64,000 nt of DNA from assembly GCA_008711295.1 (NCBI GenBank), contig VUYV01000074.1, positions 372,001-436,000 on the forward strand, in the 5' to 3' direction. Below are positions 42,031 through 53,200 of this stretch, piece by piece. Each line of letters starts with the position of its first letter. Position 1 is the first letter of the stretch. The notes under the pieces were generated by a model. That model saw only the letters and a list, made by a program, of their open reading frames with translations, did no database searches and was not told the origin of the DNA. This stretch comes from Anarhynchus alexandrinus. Taxonomy: Eukaryota > Chordata > Aves > Charadriiformes > Charadriidae. The translations under genes were made by a program, and so were the position numbers.

Positions 42031-44785
42031 CGTTCAGTCATGATACCTCTGCTAGCCCAGAACATGTTCATCTTTACAGGATCCCCCCTTGGCTAGGGAA
42101 TTATTATACCACTTTTAACAACTGGGAACTAAATCGCAGTACGTTGCCAAATGAGGCTGTCCCAGACCTAAACTCTGAGATTCCTTCTTCTTCCTAAGTG
42201 GACGTGTGACATTGTATTGTGAAAAATGCATTCAAATGTGTTTTGTTTGTATTATGAATGCTACCAAACAGTTCAGCCTATGCTTAAAGACCAGCTGAAT
42301 TATAAGAGATTGGAGTCATAATTTCTAGCAGTGGCACTATTTTACTCAGTGGTTCTCCTGTGCAAAAAACGTATCACAGTTCCTACTGTTGTCTGCACCT
42401 GTTGACCTGTTCCCCTAATTCAGAGTGCCATCACCTGGCCAAGAAAGTGGCACAGAAGCCCAAAGAACTGCCTGCCACTTTCCAGTGGCCAAGGCCTCCA
42501 TCTGAGGAAACTTTCACTGGTCAGTCTTAGACAGTTACCAAAGGCAGCAGCTAATCATTGACTATGAACGGGATGAAAATCCCTGCGGTCAATCAACAGG
42601 CTGCCGCTGCTGGCCTGGCATCCCAGAGACAAGAAAGACCTCTTGTAAGGGAGATTAATTGCAGTCTATCTGAAATCCCTTACAATAGATTTTGTTTGAC
42701 TGCAATGGGAACTTTCTCTAATATATTATTGAATACACAATGGCTGGGCACCTTTCTGGACTGCACAATGATTAGCCGTTAGTGTATTTTGCTAAGATGC
42801 TCAAGTCTTTCACTTGCTTATTTGTTTTATTTATTTATCCTTATTAAGTTTTAGTAGAATCTAGGAAATTGAAGCGTGTCCTCTAGAACTGGAGATGAAT
42901 AATTGCTCAACAGCCAGAACTTCAGTAACTTTAAAAATCTTTATTGAGCAGATATTCAGCCTTCAGGTCACTGGAGTGACTCTTGAGTAGTTTGCGGTTT
43001 GTCCTCTTGTCAGTTAATCCAACTTTATTTCAATTGAACATGTTAGCTAGCTGTCATCAGTGCTTGCCTCTTCTTAAGCCAAATTAACACATTTTATAAG
43101 ATTCTAGATCACATTATCTTGTGAATCACAAATAAGTGTTCAAGACATGTAAGTTAAAATAATTATCTAACATGCTTTAAATGAATGTCTTTCCCTCCTA
43201 TCCAGAGAAAAGAAGTGAGTGCAGAATTTGGATCACTAACCATAAAAGTCTCCAGGAATATTTAGTCACCCTTCTTGAAGCAAGCTAAGCCCCTGATCTT
43301 TATAACGTTATTGCAGGTATGTATTGACAGTACTGCAATGCAGAAACATGAGAAACTACTAAAAATCTCAACTAGGTCAAATAAGAATGCATCAGGATTT
43401 TGTTTGAAACAATAGGCACAATATTTTCGTAATGCAAGAAAATATTCACTGTACAGGATAGAGACGAACTTCAGTTTTTAAAAAGGGGGTTGTCTGGCTA
43501 CAGAGGTTGGCTGGGCTCTGCCAGTGACTGTGCTGCACATGACGGTAAACATCTGCCTTAGATGGTGTCTTCTGGATCCAGACGTTACCACCAGCAGTCT
43601 CCTATCACATCCCTGCTCTGGGAGCTGTCGAGTCTGGACTGGGATGTCTCTCCATTGTCTCTGATAATAAGTTAGTCAGGGAAGAAACTGTTCTTCACTA
43701 AAGGCAGGATTCGTCTCCCTCAACTTTAACTTGTAGGAGCTGTCTGGGTCATAAATGAATGGGGAAGGAATGGCTTCTTCACCTAGAGATTCCTCTTCTA
43801 ATCTAGATGGGATGACTTGCCACTGGAGGAGCACGTACATGGCTGTTCATTTCAGAAGAAGTCCTGGCAGCAGGGCCAGACTGGATGTCTCCTTTTTGCA
43901 TAGCCAAGTTTGGTTAATACCACAGTAAGTTTCAGCACAGTAGGATACCTGATGTTTCTTGGTGCTAGCCTAACTCCAGTAACATTGTACAGGTTTTGCT
44001 TTGGTTAAGTTTTTGTGGGGTTTTTGTATACAAAATATAATATGGAATCCTTTAATGAGCCCTGTTTTCCCTTTTTAGTCTCACCCATTAGCAAAAATCT
44101 ATGTGCTTAAACCTTCAACAGTTATCCATTTGAAGTTCAAGTGCTTACAGTCACTAGTCACAGGCCAGCCACACCAGATACCTTTCACATAATAGCTACT
44201 GATGCTTCAAGATAATGAGGGTGGTTATTCACCTCGGGCTCAGCCTTGCACAGGAATCTCTCATTTGCCTGCTTCTGTGAGAGTTTACATTTGTTTTATA
44301 CAGAAGAGGTTAAAGAGGTTTAGCTCTTTTGGCAGTGGGATGTGGCTTTTTCTGTAGCTCCTCCAGGGACTGCAAGGATTTGGAGGTTGTTTCTGAACAC
44401 TTTTAGATCCCTCCATGGGGTCAGGATGCTATCTGCTTAGCTTTTAAAAATGTCAAGGACACAGAATGAACCGATATCTCTGAAGCACAGGCTGACAGTG
44501 AGTACTGGTCTTCTGCTGCATCTCTTGAAATACCTAAATCAAACCATGCTCTTCTCTATGAGATGATGGTTCCCAAGCTGGAGTGATGCCAGCGGATTGG
44601 GGCGTTCCCCTTTTGTTTGTAGCTTCAACTCAGAAAATGGGCAGATGTCTGAATAACAAACTGGTCATCACAAACATTTTCTGTAAGTGCATGCCAGGTG
44701 TCCAGTTAAATTGCCTGGATTTTCTTTCCTTGGAGTATTTTTTGAATAGAGATTAATAAGCTATTTAATTTGTCAGTTCTAATTT

Positions 44786-44833
44786 GAAAAGCAAAGTTCA
44801 TTATGTTTCAAAAAGCAGAGTTCATTATGTTTC
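44786..44833. repeat. Tandem 24-bp duplication (two copies)
   Basis: Two adjacent 24-bp copies, GAAAAGCAAAGTTCATTATG+TTTC and AAAAAGCAGAGTTCATTATG+TTTC, differ at two positions. It is a small local duplication in noncoding DNA. Confidence 0.85.
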
Positions 44834-47800
44834 AAAAGCTTTAGATATAGCAGACCAGCTCCAGATGATATCACATGAATACCTTGATCTGACACTGGGA
44901 AGGGCCTTTTGCGTATTTCATTCTGAACTCCCCATCTGATCTTACTTCCTCCTAGTGGGCTCTCCCAGGCATAGAAAAATGCATCAACACAATTCCCTTT
45001 CACTGATCTGAAAATACGTAGGACGGCCCCTCCGGTACTCTCCTTTCTCTCTGAAAATGGTCTCAGCTTCTTCAGCCTCTCCTGATAACATCCTCATTTC
45101 TGTCCTACACTGCATGTTCTACATCCTTCTCCACGTACAATTCTGGTGCTGCAATGACTGTAGCTATATACTGCTTTAGAAGGAGTTTGGTAATTACAAT
45201 AATGGTATCATTTGGGAAAGCTGATAATCAAATCTCTGCTGCAGGAGGGTTTTTTTCCTCTTTTTCTTTCAAGTTCTAAGAATTGCAATGACAGCTTTGC
45301 CCTGCTTCTAGTTTATTCCTTATTCCATTTCACCCTTTTGTTTCTGATAAAACAACCCCTCACAATCTGATATGAGTGAAAGGCAACACAGTGTCAAAAG
45401 AAAGTCCCACGTTTGGCTGCCAAGCAAAAGACAAAATGTACCAGTAGGATGCTGTGCATCAGCAGTGCTTCCAGGAGGCAGCTTTCTTCCAGATCTTGCC
45501 CCAGTGTGTCACTGTTAGAGAGAACACAACCAACATGTTTTAATGAAGAATATTGGCAGTCGGCTGGATGAGAAGAGACCATATTTATCCTTTCTGTAAC
45601 ACCATTTGGACTAGTATCACTTATGCATGTTTAAGGGTTGTTGTTCACTACAAAAGCAGTGACTGGGCGTACTTATTCTGCGACTGTGGTTCCAGGTACA
45701 TTTTTGCTGGCGGCTAACTGGGCTCCTGCCTACCCTTCCAGCCTTGACCGCATCAACCGGCCCCTGCCTCCAGTGGTCCCTGTGCAACTCCAGAGAAGAG
45801 CTGTTCAGTATTGGTTTGGTTTCTTTTTTCCATGCGGATAAATTCAAGTATTCCATTTCCAGTGACCTTTCCAGATAGTAGTATTGGCACACCTGGAGGG
45901 ACACTGGAAGGGAACAGAGATACAGGAGTGAAAAAGAGAGACTGGAGGCAAGAAACTTCCCCAGCTGGTTTCACTGCCTAAACAGACACGTGGAATTGTA
46001 CCTAGAACGAGCTTTAAATTACCTAGCTGAGTAGCAGCCCTGCTGAGCTACAGAGTGCAGCAGATTGCAGTCACCTGCATATTTCCGCGGTTTCACAAGT
46101 GGGCTCCGCAGCCTGCACTGTACTGGTACCATGACGACACTGCCTGTGGTACCTGGAATAGCTAGGTTAAATATAGCCTGTACGTGGTATCAGTGCTCTC
46201 TGGTCTGTGCAGGCATACAGCAAGATATAATTACAGACTATCCAAGTCCAACGCTAAACACTATGTTAGGGGTGCCTTTCTTTCACTTCCACAGTCCCTT
46301 TTATAGTGATACCCGGGGGCCTGTTGACTTCAATCTGCTTGTTTTCAAAACATGCCTGCAGGGCAGGGAAGCTGCTCTGTCGGTGTCCTGTAGAGTGAGA
46401 TCTGAGAAGCACTCGGAGACTTGTCTATTTTGCAAGCAGCAAGAATCGCTTGGGACTTTACTGCTCCCACCTGTTTGAGAGTAGTCATCAGTGCCACAGC
46501 AGAGCCGATGGGCTGTGGGGCTCTTCATCCTTCAGCACAACGCTGGGCATCTCCACTTAAGCCACCGTGAGGGGGGCCCAAGCTATTCTGGCTTACCTGC
46601 AAAGTGGACAGGGAACAGAAGTATTTTCTGCCCTGCAGCCTGGGCTAGAGAGGTAACAGCCTCCAACCGGCAAGTGCTGGTGGCCACTGTGGGGTGAAGC
46701 ACTGTCAAGAAATTCCAGATACAGGGAGGTTCGCTCTAGGGGTCTGTGGTGGAGCAGAATGTTGATGGTAATACACATCATCCTCAATCACTAAGCGTCC
46801 TCTCTCCCTCAAGAAAATTAGCCTTCCCTCTGAAATCCTTGTCAATGTTGTAATTATGAAAGTACAGATGTTTTAAATGCAGTTGAGTAAATGTGCAAGT
46901 AGCAGTGCTTTTGTACTTTAAAAGCTCTGCCTGTATTTATATAATTGGGTTATAATCATAGAGGAGGAACTGAAAACCTCACCCTGCAGGGATGGAAATG
47001 TCAGAGGTCCCCTCAGCCCACCTCTGCCAGAAGTTGCCTTGGATGAATTGTGCAGGCCATGGAGCACACTCTAAACAAGTTATGAGAAGTCTGCCTTTAA
47101 AACATTTTGCGTTGTTTATTTTAAAATCAGGTCACTTTGCAGACCCTATTCCGAGTTTGCTGCATACGTTACATTGCCATTGAGCCCTTGCTTTGGGCTA
47201 ACCGGTGTGTAATGAGACGAGCAGCTGGAAAACTGGCAACCTCTAAAATGAGATTTGTGCTTATCCACATGGCTGCAGTGATATAAGGCTTAATCTTTAT
47301 CAAGTCCATTGAATTTGAGGGAAGAAGAAATGCCACTTTTTGTTATCTGCGAGATAGAAGCCAATGTTGAAATTTTAGGAGATTCACCTCTGAGATATGC
47401 TGAAGTGATCTTCTTTTCAGGAGCTGCTGTGCACTTGTCCTTGCCTGGGAGGACAAAGTGAGCAAGGAGGGGTGGAGGCACCAGAATCACGGGCAGAGTG
47501 TGAACGTGTGGGGTGGGGGGTGGCCACGGGGAGGGCAGCAGCAGGGGCAGAGCTGCCCCAACTGATTGAGACTCTCATCGGTAACTGGGCAGGGGCTGAA
47601 AGCACAGAGGCACAACTATGTTTCCTCAGAGGGGAGTCTGGGGTATCTCTGTCACATTATTGCTTCCTTCCCGCCCCATGTGTCGCTGTGCTATAGAAAG
47701 ATTAACCTCATCAAGTTTCTTATGGCCTGGAGAAACTTTAAACTGCCTGAAGGAGGGGCCAAAGAATAGCCGCGCTCCATTGTCTGTAGTCATGTTCAGG

Positions 47801-48538
47801 TTAGAGTTCGCCTGCTCTGAATGTACCTTTTTTAAAGCTTTGTTGCAATTTAACAACAATCCTTTCAATGTATTTACTGACAAGTATGTGCTGAGACGTA
47901 CAGATATTTCTGCCAGTGTAGTCTTTACATCACAACTTGCAGCTATGTGAAGGAATGTGCAAACTCTGGAGCGGTCCTTAATTTTATTCCTATTCAGAAG
48001 TGGAAAAATAGGCAGGGACAACAAAGAACAAATTTAATTTTCCTTCTTAAACCCTGCCAGTTTGAATAATCTTTTGCTGAGTTTCCTGATGTGGCTATTC
48101 ACATTCTTTCGTGAACTCAGACTGGCTGTTAGCAGCCTCCAAATAAAACATGGTTATATGAAGATTTACCTTGGCCCTGTTCTTGCTTGGCGACACGAGA
48201 CGCAGAGCAGCCAACTGGTTCGGCTCATGCTCCATGTCCTCTTCCAGCAACTGCTTCCTGTACAAGCTCACTGCTGCCCAAATTAATGGGATTGTTGCTT
48301 TAGCTCAAGATGTAGGAGATTTAGTTCTGGTGTTTGTGTAAGCGATCAACGAAGTCAGGAAACTGCCTTTACAGAGCGTTCAAAAGCCCTTTTATTCCGA
48401 AAGAATCAAATCCAGGCTTCTGTTAAATGCAGTAAAGGCTGCCGTCATTAAAACATTGAGGCTGCAAGTTTGGCCACAAAAATGTTACAGTACTGCCGTT
48501 GGTATTCAGTCCTTTCTGTTAGCGTTGCCAAGTCTGGC

Positions 48539-48562
48539 TTTTATTTATTTATTTATTTATTA
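48539..48562. repeat. (TTTA)n microsatellite
   Basis: About five TTTA units run into TTAATTTT. It lies about 1 kb left of the CpG island. Confidence 0.9.
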
Positions 48563-49430
48563 ATTTTCACAAGTCTCATGCCTTTCGTGCATTCCATAAA
48601 GCCTCAGTGTTTACAGACATCTCACTCCTCTGAGAATCCCAGCTTCCAGTTTTTAAAGACCTGCTCCCAGCCCTCGTGGACAGAGAGGAAGCAGGAACGT
48701 GCGATAAGGCCGATCCTCACAGGCAAAACCAGAAGGCTCATAAAACCCCACATCTAAAAAGTCAAATCATGATTTTTTTTTAAGAGGATCTCGTGAACTT
48801 GGGCTCCCATTTATGTGTCTCAAGTGCCTGGCGTAGACTGTACTAATGATCGCCTGGGTCAGGCCACGACTGGAGCGCAGAGGTGCTGTTACATCCAGAG
48901 AGCGCCGCAGCACTGACGGACGGGGGGAGGAATCCTCTTCCCATTTATTATATTCCTGTTTTCACTTCACGGCCTGAGCACTGCCTTGTGCACCCTGTTT
49001 ACTGCGTGTTTCATGAAGGCCAGAGGACTCGTCCTGTTGCTCTGAAACAGCTCAGCCCGTCTTTGGCTGGATTTACTGCGCAGGAAGAACATACGGTTGC
49101 TTAGGAAAGCACTGGGTTTAATGGGCGAGCTGGGCTGGACTTTTTTCAAACAAACAAATAAAAGAGAGCAGCTCTTAGTTTGGCACTGACTTTGCCGTTT
49201 CGTTTGTTGCATCACCCCATTGTCTTCTCCATCCCTTTTTTTTTTAATGTCTTTGTTACAGCGTTTCACAACCCACGGCCTGGATACTGTAATTCCTGGA
49301 GGGATGCACAGCACAATGGATACTGTGTGACCACCAAATAGTTCACCTCGTGCAAAGCTGTAACAAAAACGATGCACCGTGGCTGTCTGCCACCCTTCCC
49401 TGCTTCGTTGACTTTTATTTTTGGGGTGGG

Positions 49431-49454
49431 TTTGTTTTGTTTTGTTTTGTTTTT
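49431..49454. repeat. (GTTTT)n microsatellite
   Basis: About four GTTTT units immediately left of the CpG island edge. Confidence 0.85.
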
Positions 49455-49813
49455 AATCTGGAGAAATGCCTTCAGCCTCTCCTCGCAGGGGCTCCCCAGT
49501 GAGGGGAAGCGCAACCTTTCCCCACCCAGCGACCAAAATGCGACGCTTTTGGAGCGCTTCCCGTTTCGGCGGTGTCTCTGAGCAGCACCGCGGTTAAACC
49601 GGCCGCTATCTCCCTCCCCCCGCCCCGTCCAGGCGGAGGAGCGGTGGCCCGGAGACGTTAACTGACCCACAGACGGCAGCGCACGGAGGAACAAGAAGCC
49701 CAGCCCGCGGCCCTGCCCCGGCTCCCCCGCCCCAGGGAGGCCTTGCCCGGCGCAGGAGGGGGAACCGGCAGCGCAGGCCCGGCCGGGCCCTGCCCTGCCC
49801 TGCCCCGCCGGCC

Positions 49814-50126
49814 NNNNNNNNNNNNNNNNNNNNNNNNNNNNNNNNNNNNNNNNNNNNNNNNNNNNNNNNNNNNNNNNNNNNNNNNNNNNNNNNNNNNNNN
49901 NNNNNNNNNNNNNNNNNNNNNNNNNNNNNNNNNNNNNNNNNNNNNNNNNNNNNNNNNNNNNNNNNNNNNNNNNNNNNNNNNNNNNNNNNNNNNNNNNNNN
50001 NNNNNNNNNNNNNNNNNNNNNNNNNNNNNNNNNNNNNNNNNNNNNNNNNNNNNNNNNNNNNNNNNNNNNNNNNNNNNNNNNNNNNNNNNNNNNNNNNNNN
50101 NNNNNNNNNNNNNNNNNNNNNNNNNN
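49814..50126. other. Assembly gap (313 N)
   Basis: An uninterrupted run of N sits in the most GC-rich part of the window, where sequencing often fails. Open frames that appear to cross it are artefacts of reading N as open. Confidence 0.99.
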
Positions 50127-50288
50127 GAGGCCGCGGGGCGCTGTGTCGCCTCCCGGCCCGCTCTGCGGCCCTGCCGCCTCCTGCCCGCCCGGGGGGCGGC
50201 GGTTCGGGGGCGCTGGCGGTGTCGCGGGGCTGTGGCTGGGCCGGCGGGAGCCGGGAGCCCGGGGAGGCGCTGGGGCGGTGCGGGGAGG
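50127..50288 (+). other. SENP5: Candidate SENP5 noncoding exon 1 (3' part), ending at a splice donor
   Basis: A strong donor, GGAGG followed by GTGAGTGCGG, starts at 50289 inside the CpG island. Joined to the acceptor at 56011 it would give a 5' UTR exon. The transcription start is not visible and may lie in the N gap, so the left boundary shown is only the gap edge. Other donors could exist in the gap. Confidence 0.4.
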
Positions 50289-53200
50289 GTGAGTGCGGGT
50301 GGGCTGTCCCCGCCTGCGGGGCCGGGGCGGTCAGGGCGCCGATGGAGCCGGGCAGCTGTAGAAGGGGATTTTCAGTTGTCGCAAGATTATTATTTTTTTC
50401 TTCCATCACTGGGCTCTTGACCCCACTGCTCTGCCCCAGAGTGGTCTCTTGCTCGCAAAGGCCCCCGGCCTTTTTTGCTGTGTAAGCGCAGAGTTTATCC
50501 GCTCCGGTGCTGTTTGCCCTTCCAAACTGGGCTGCACTGGTCAGGCAGCGCTGGGGAGCCCAGCAGGGGTGGCTGCCACTGGTGGGGTGCTGGACTGTGG
50601 GGTAGGGGCAGCAGAGCTGTCTTCCTCAGCTGGGGACGGGGTTTAACTAACGCGCCCTCCCTACAGCCATCTCCAACCACTCTTGTTCTAGCCCAGACTT
50701 CTAGCTCTGAAGAGAAGAGGGTCGCTTTTGGTTATAGCCTCACCTTTACTTACCTCTGTGTGTGTCACTAACACAAGTAGAGAAGTCATCTTTTTTCAAA
50801 GCTGCAGGAATATGTGTTTAATACTTGTGAAAATATACTGTTTCTTAAGGAAAGCCTTTAGAAAACATCAGGGAGACATGTGCAAGGACCTCGACTGCGA
50901 TTTCAGCTTCTGTTCCCTTCACAGGGCTTGGACAGCAAAGTTTGATAGACTTTGTTTCAGCTGCTTCCGTGATTCTGCCTTGCAGAGGTATTCAGGAGGG
51001 AAGGGACAAAGCTTGAGTAATATTTCATTAAAGTCAGTATAAAGCCTGAAGATTAAAAATGATTTATGTCCTTATGCCTTATTGTACAAAAGTAACTTTG
51101 GGTTCTTTAATCTAGAAATTTTTCTCTTTCATCACTCTGATGTGTGACAATATTTCTCTTAAATGTTATTTTATCTGATATACATATCTCCACTAATCTA
51201 GTTTAGCCTAAAGGAGGATGTTTCCGTAAGTAAATTATAATCATCCTGCCAGAAATAAATTTAGCAGATGTGTAGCCAACCATGTGAGCCTGTGGGTTAG
51301 TTCCCAGAAGCACCAGTTGAGAGAAGGGAAGAGACCAAAGTAACTGTAAGAGTTGAAGCTTTGCAGTGTGATAACTGAGGTCATCAGCTCCGTGCCCTGC
51401 TGTGTTCCCATGAGTTGGTAACTTTGCACTTTGGCCATTTCTGCATGGTCTTGTGCTAATACGTTACATTTTGTCAAAGTGCGTTTCCCTGGGGCTCGTT
51501 TCACCTCTGGGGCAAAATGTTTGGTTAACGGTTCCCAGAACAGTGCTGGGCAGGTCAGAAAAGAAAGCGAAGAGGAGATAGTTCCCCGTGCTGTGAACCT
51601 GCATTACTTCTGCATGTGCTAATTGAATCATTTCGGACTTCCTGACCTTATCAGCTTAGTTCTGGCCACGCGGTGGTTTGCAGAGAGACACCCTTCCCCA
51701 GCTTCCTCTCTCTCTTTCCAATTTTGGATTCTGCTTGGGGGAGGGAGGGCATCTTCTTGCACAGCATATCCCGCCTCTCTAACCTCAGGCCCGCTTTCTC
51801 TTTCCTGCTTGTCTTCTGTTTTGGAGAGCCTGCCCCAGATCTCAACTGGGAAAGGCTGGACGTGCCCAGTGCTTGCAGGAACCACTGCCTCCCATGGGAG
51901 CAGGAGATACATGGATTACTGTGCCTGCACAATGCCATGCTCCCAAGGCTGTTTGCTCTATTTACATTACTGATGCTCTTCAAAACCAGCTGCTTTTACA
52001 TTTTGAATAACACTATTAAAATCTGGGCAGTCTGGGGAAAAAAAAAACAAACAACCCTAAGAGTTAGCAAGTGAGCTGTATTTGAATTACTCAGCAGCTG
52101 TGTGTGTCTCTGGATCTGCTGCCCACCCGGACATGGCCCTAGATAGCTTGTGGTCATGTTAGTATAACGTAGCTGCGCTGCTGCGGGTTTCTTCTGCACT
52201 TGTGTGGACAAAAGGTGTCTGTGGCCTGATGGCTTCAGATGTCAGCTAGAAACCTTTGGTTAGAGTCCTGTCAGCAGCGTTGGCTGGGGCTGCCTTTCCC
52301 TTTCCTGTGCTTTTCTGCTTTCTAAACCTGCCAAAAATAAATGGGACTGCCAAGGATTAATTAGTGGTTTAACTGTAACAGGCTTAAAATTGGTGAAAGA
52401 TGCAAATGTGTAGTGTCTTTTCCAGTACTTAATTCCACTGAAGGTGACATAAGTGGCAACCAAGTTGCAAATGGAGAGAGCTGCTAATTGCTCTAAGAAA
52501 AATATAGCATATATCTGCCCTGAATTTGTTACTCAGTAAAGGATGAAGGGCCGCACATTCCTCCATTCCTCTTGTGTAGGTGTTCAGTGAATTTTAGGCC
52601 AGCATTCTGTCAAGCTGACACAAAGCCATGCTGGCTTGTAACTTACCAGAGCTCTTGGGGGAAGTCTCTATTCTGAAGACTGAGTGGCTCCCAAATACGT
52701 TTTTAAAAGCTTAGAGTACAAAGCAAATTTATAACCAGAATCTGCCATTAGTACAGAGCTGTAACAGTTTGGGGTTGTCTTTGTCCAGTGCAAAAGAGAT
52801 TGTGCCTTTTAATATTTAATCATTTGCAGATGGTGTCTCAAACACAGCTGAAGGGGTGAGGACTAACGACAGTAAATTTCTTTCACTTGTGGTCTTTGGG
52901 AGGTGTGCATCTATCTTGGGCTTTTCTGGGTTTAAGGTTTTGCTGGTGTAGTCTCGGCAGCATCCCTCTGCAGTGGAGGTATGGTTTATATTAGCCAAAT
53001 GACTCTTTTAATGGCGCAAGTTCTTCGACTGCAGAGTTTTTTCATCTGTGTCAAAGTATGGGGTGAAGATGTGACTTTCTCTTCAGGTTCTTAAACTTTG
53101 GGTGGTGCTTGCTTTATTTTTGGTCTTGTGTAGCTCACTTCAGTTCCTTTTCTAGCAGTGCACTTTTAAGCTGCCCTTTTGCCTTGCTGATTTATGTTGC

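Larger units (their letters stand above)
37661..44785. other. Noncoding stretch
   Basis: Contains the MIR-like relics at 39.3-39.6 kb and the possible CR1 remnant at 41.9-42.0 kb. Mononucleotide runs include A13 at 39421-39433 and a T run near 40590. The 42540-42840 patch is treated as a finding. No gene is seen. Confidence 0.5.
44834..49539. other. Noncoding stretch left of the CpG island
   Basis: Several frames of 95-142 codons occur (for example 46065-46478 +, 47626-48024 -, 48967-49377 -, 49266-49694 -), often on both strands at once, with no recognised motif. Stretches at 47690-48300 look like conserved noncoding DNA. No exon of a neighbouring gene is supported. Confidence 0.5.
49540..50350 (+). 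promoter_or_regulatory. CpG island, likely SENP5 promoter, interrupted by a sequence gap
   Basis: GC content and CpG density rise sharply from about 49540 and fall again after about 50350, in contrast with the AT-richer flanks. GC boxes (GGGGCGG) are present at 50272-50278 and 50324-50330, and no TATA box is evident. This is typical of a housekeeping promoter. It is the only such island in the window and lies about 5.7 kb before the first SENP5 coding exon, so it is the likely SENP5 promoter. Whether it also drives a transcript to the left cannot be seen. The centre is missing (N run). Confidence 0.75.

Noticed and set aside
45010..45180. Another antisense CR1 relic
   Set aside because: Only TTCTTCAGCCTCTCCTGATA resembles the family; the match is too short to support.
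47618..48024. Coding genes on both strands (110 and 132 codons)
   Set aside because: No recognised protein on either strand, and openness on both strands at once argues against coding.
49606..50420. Open frames of 267 (-) and 225 (+) codons across the CpG island
   Set aside because: Most of their length is the N gap read as open; the rest is GC-rich sequence with few stops.
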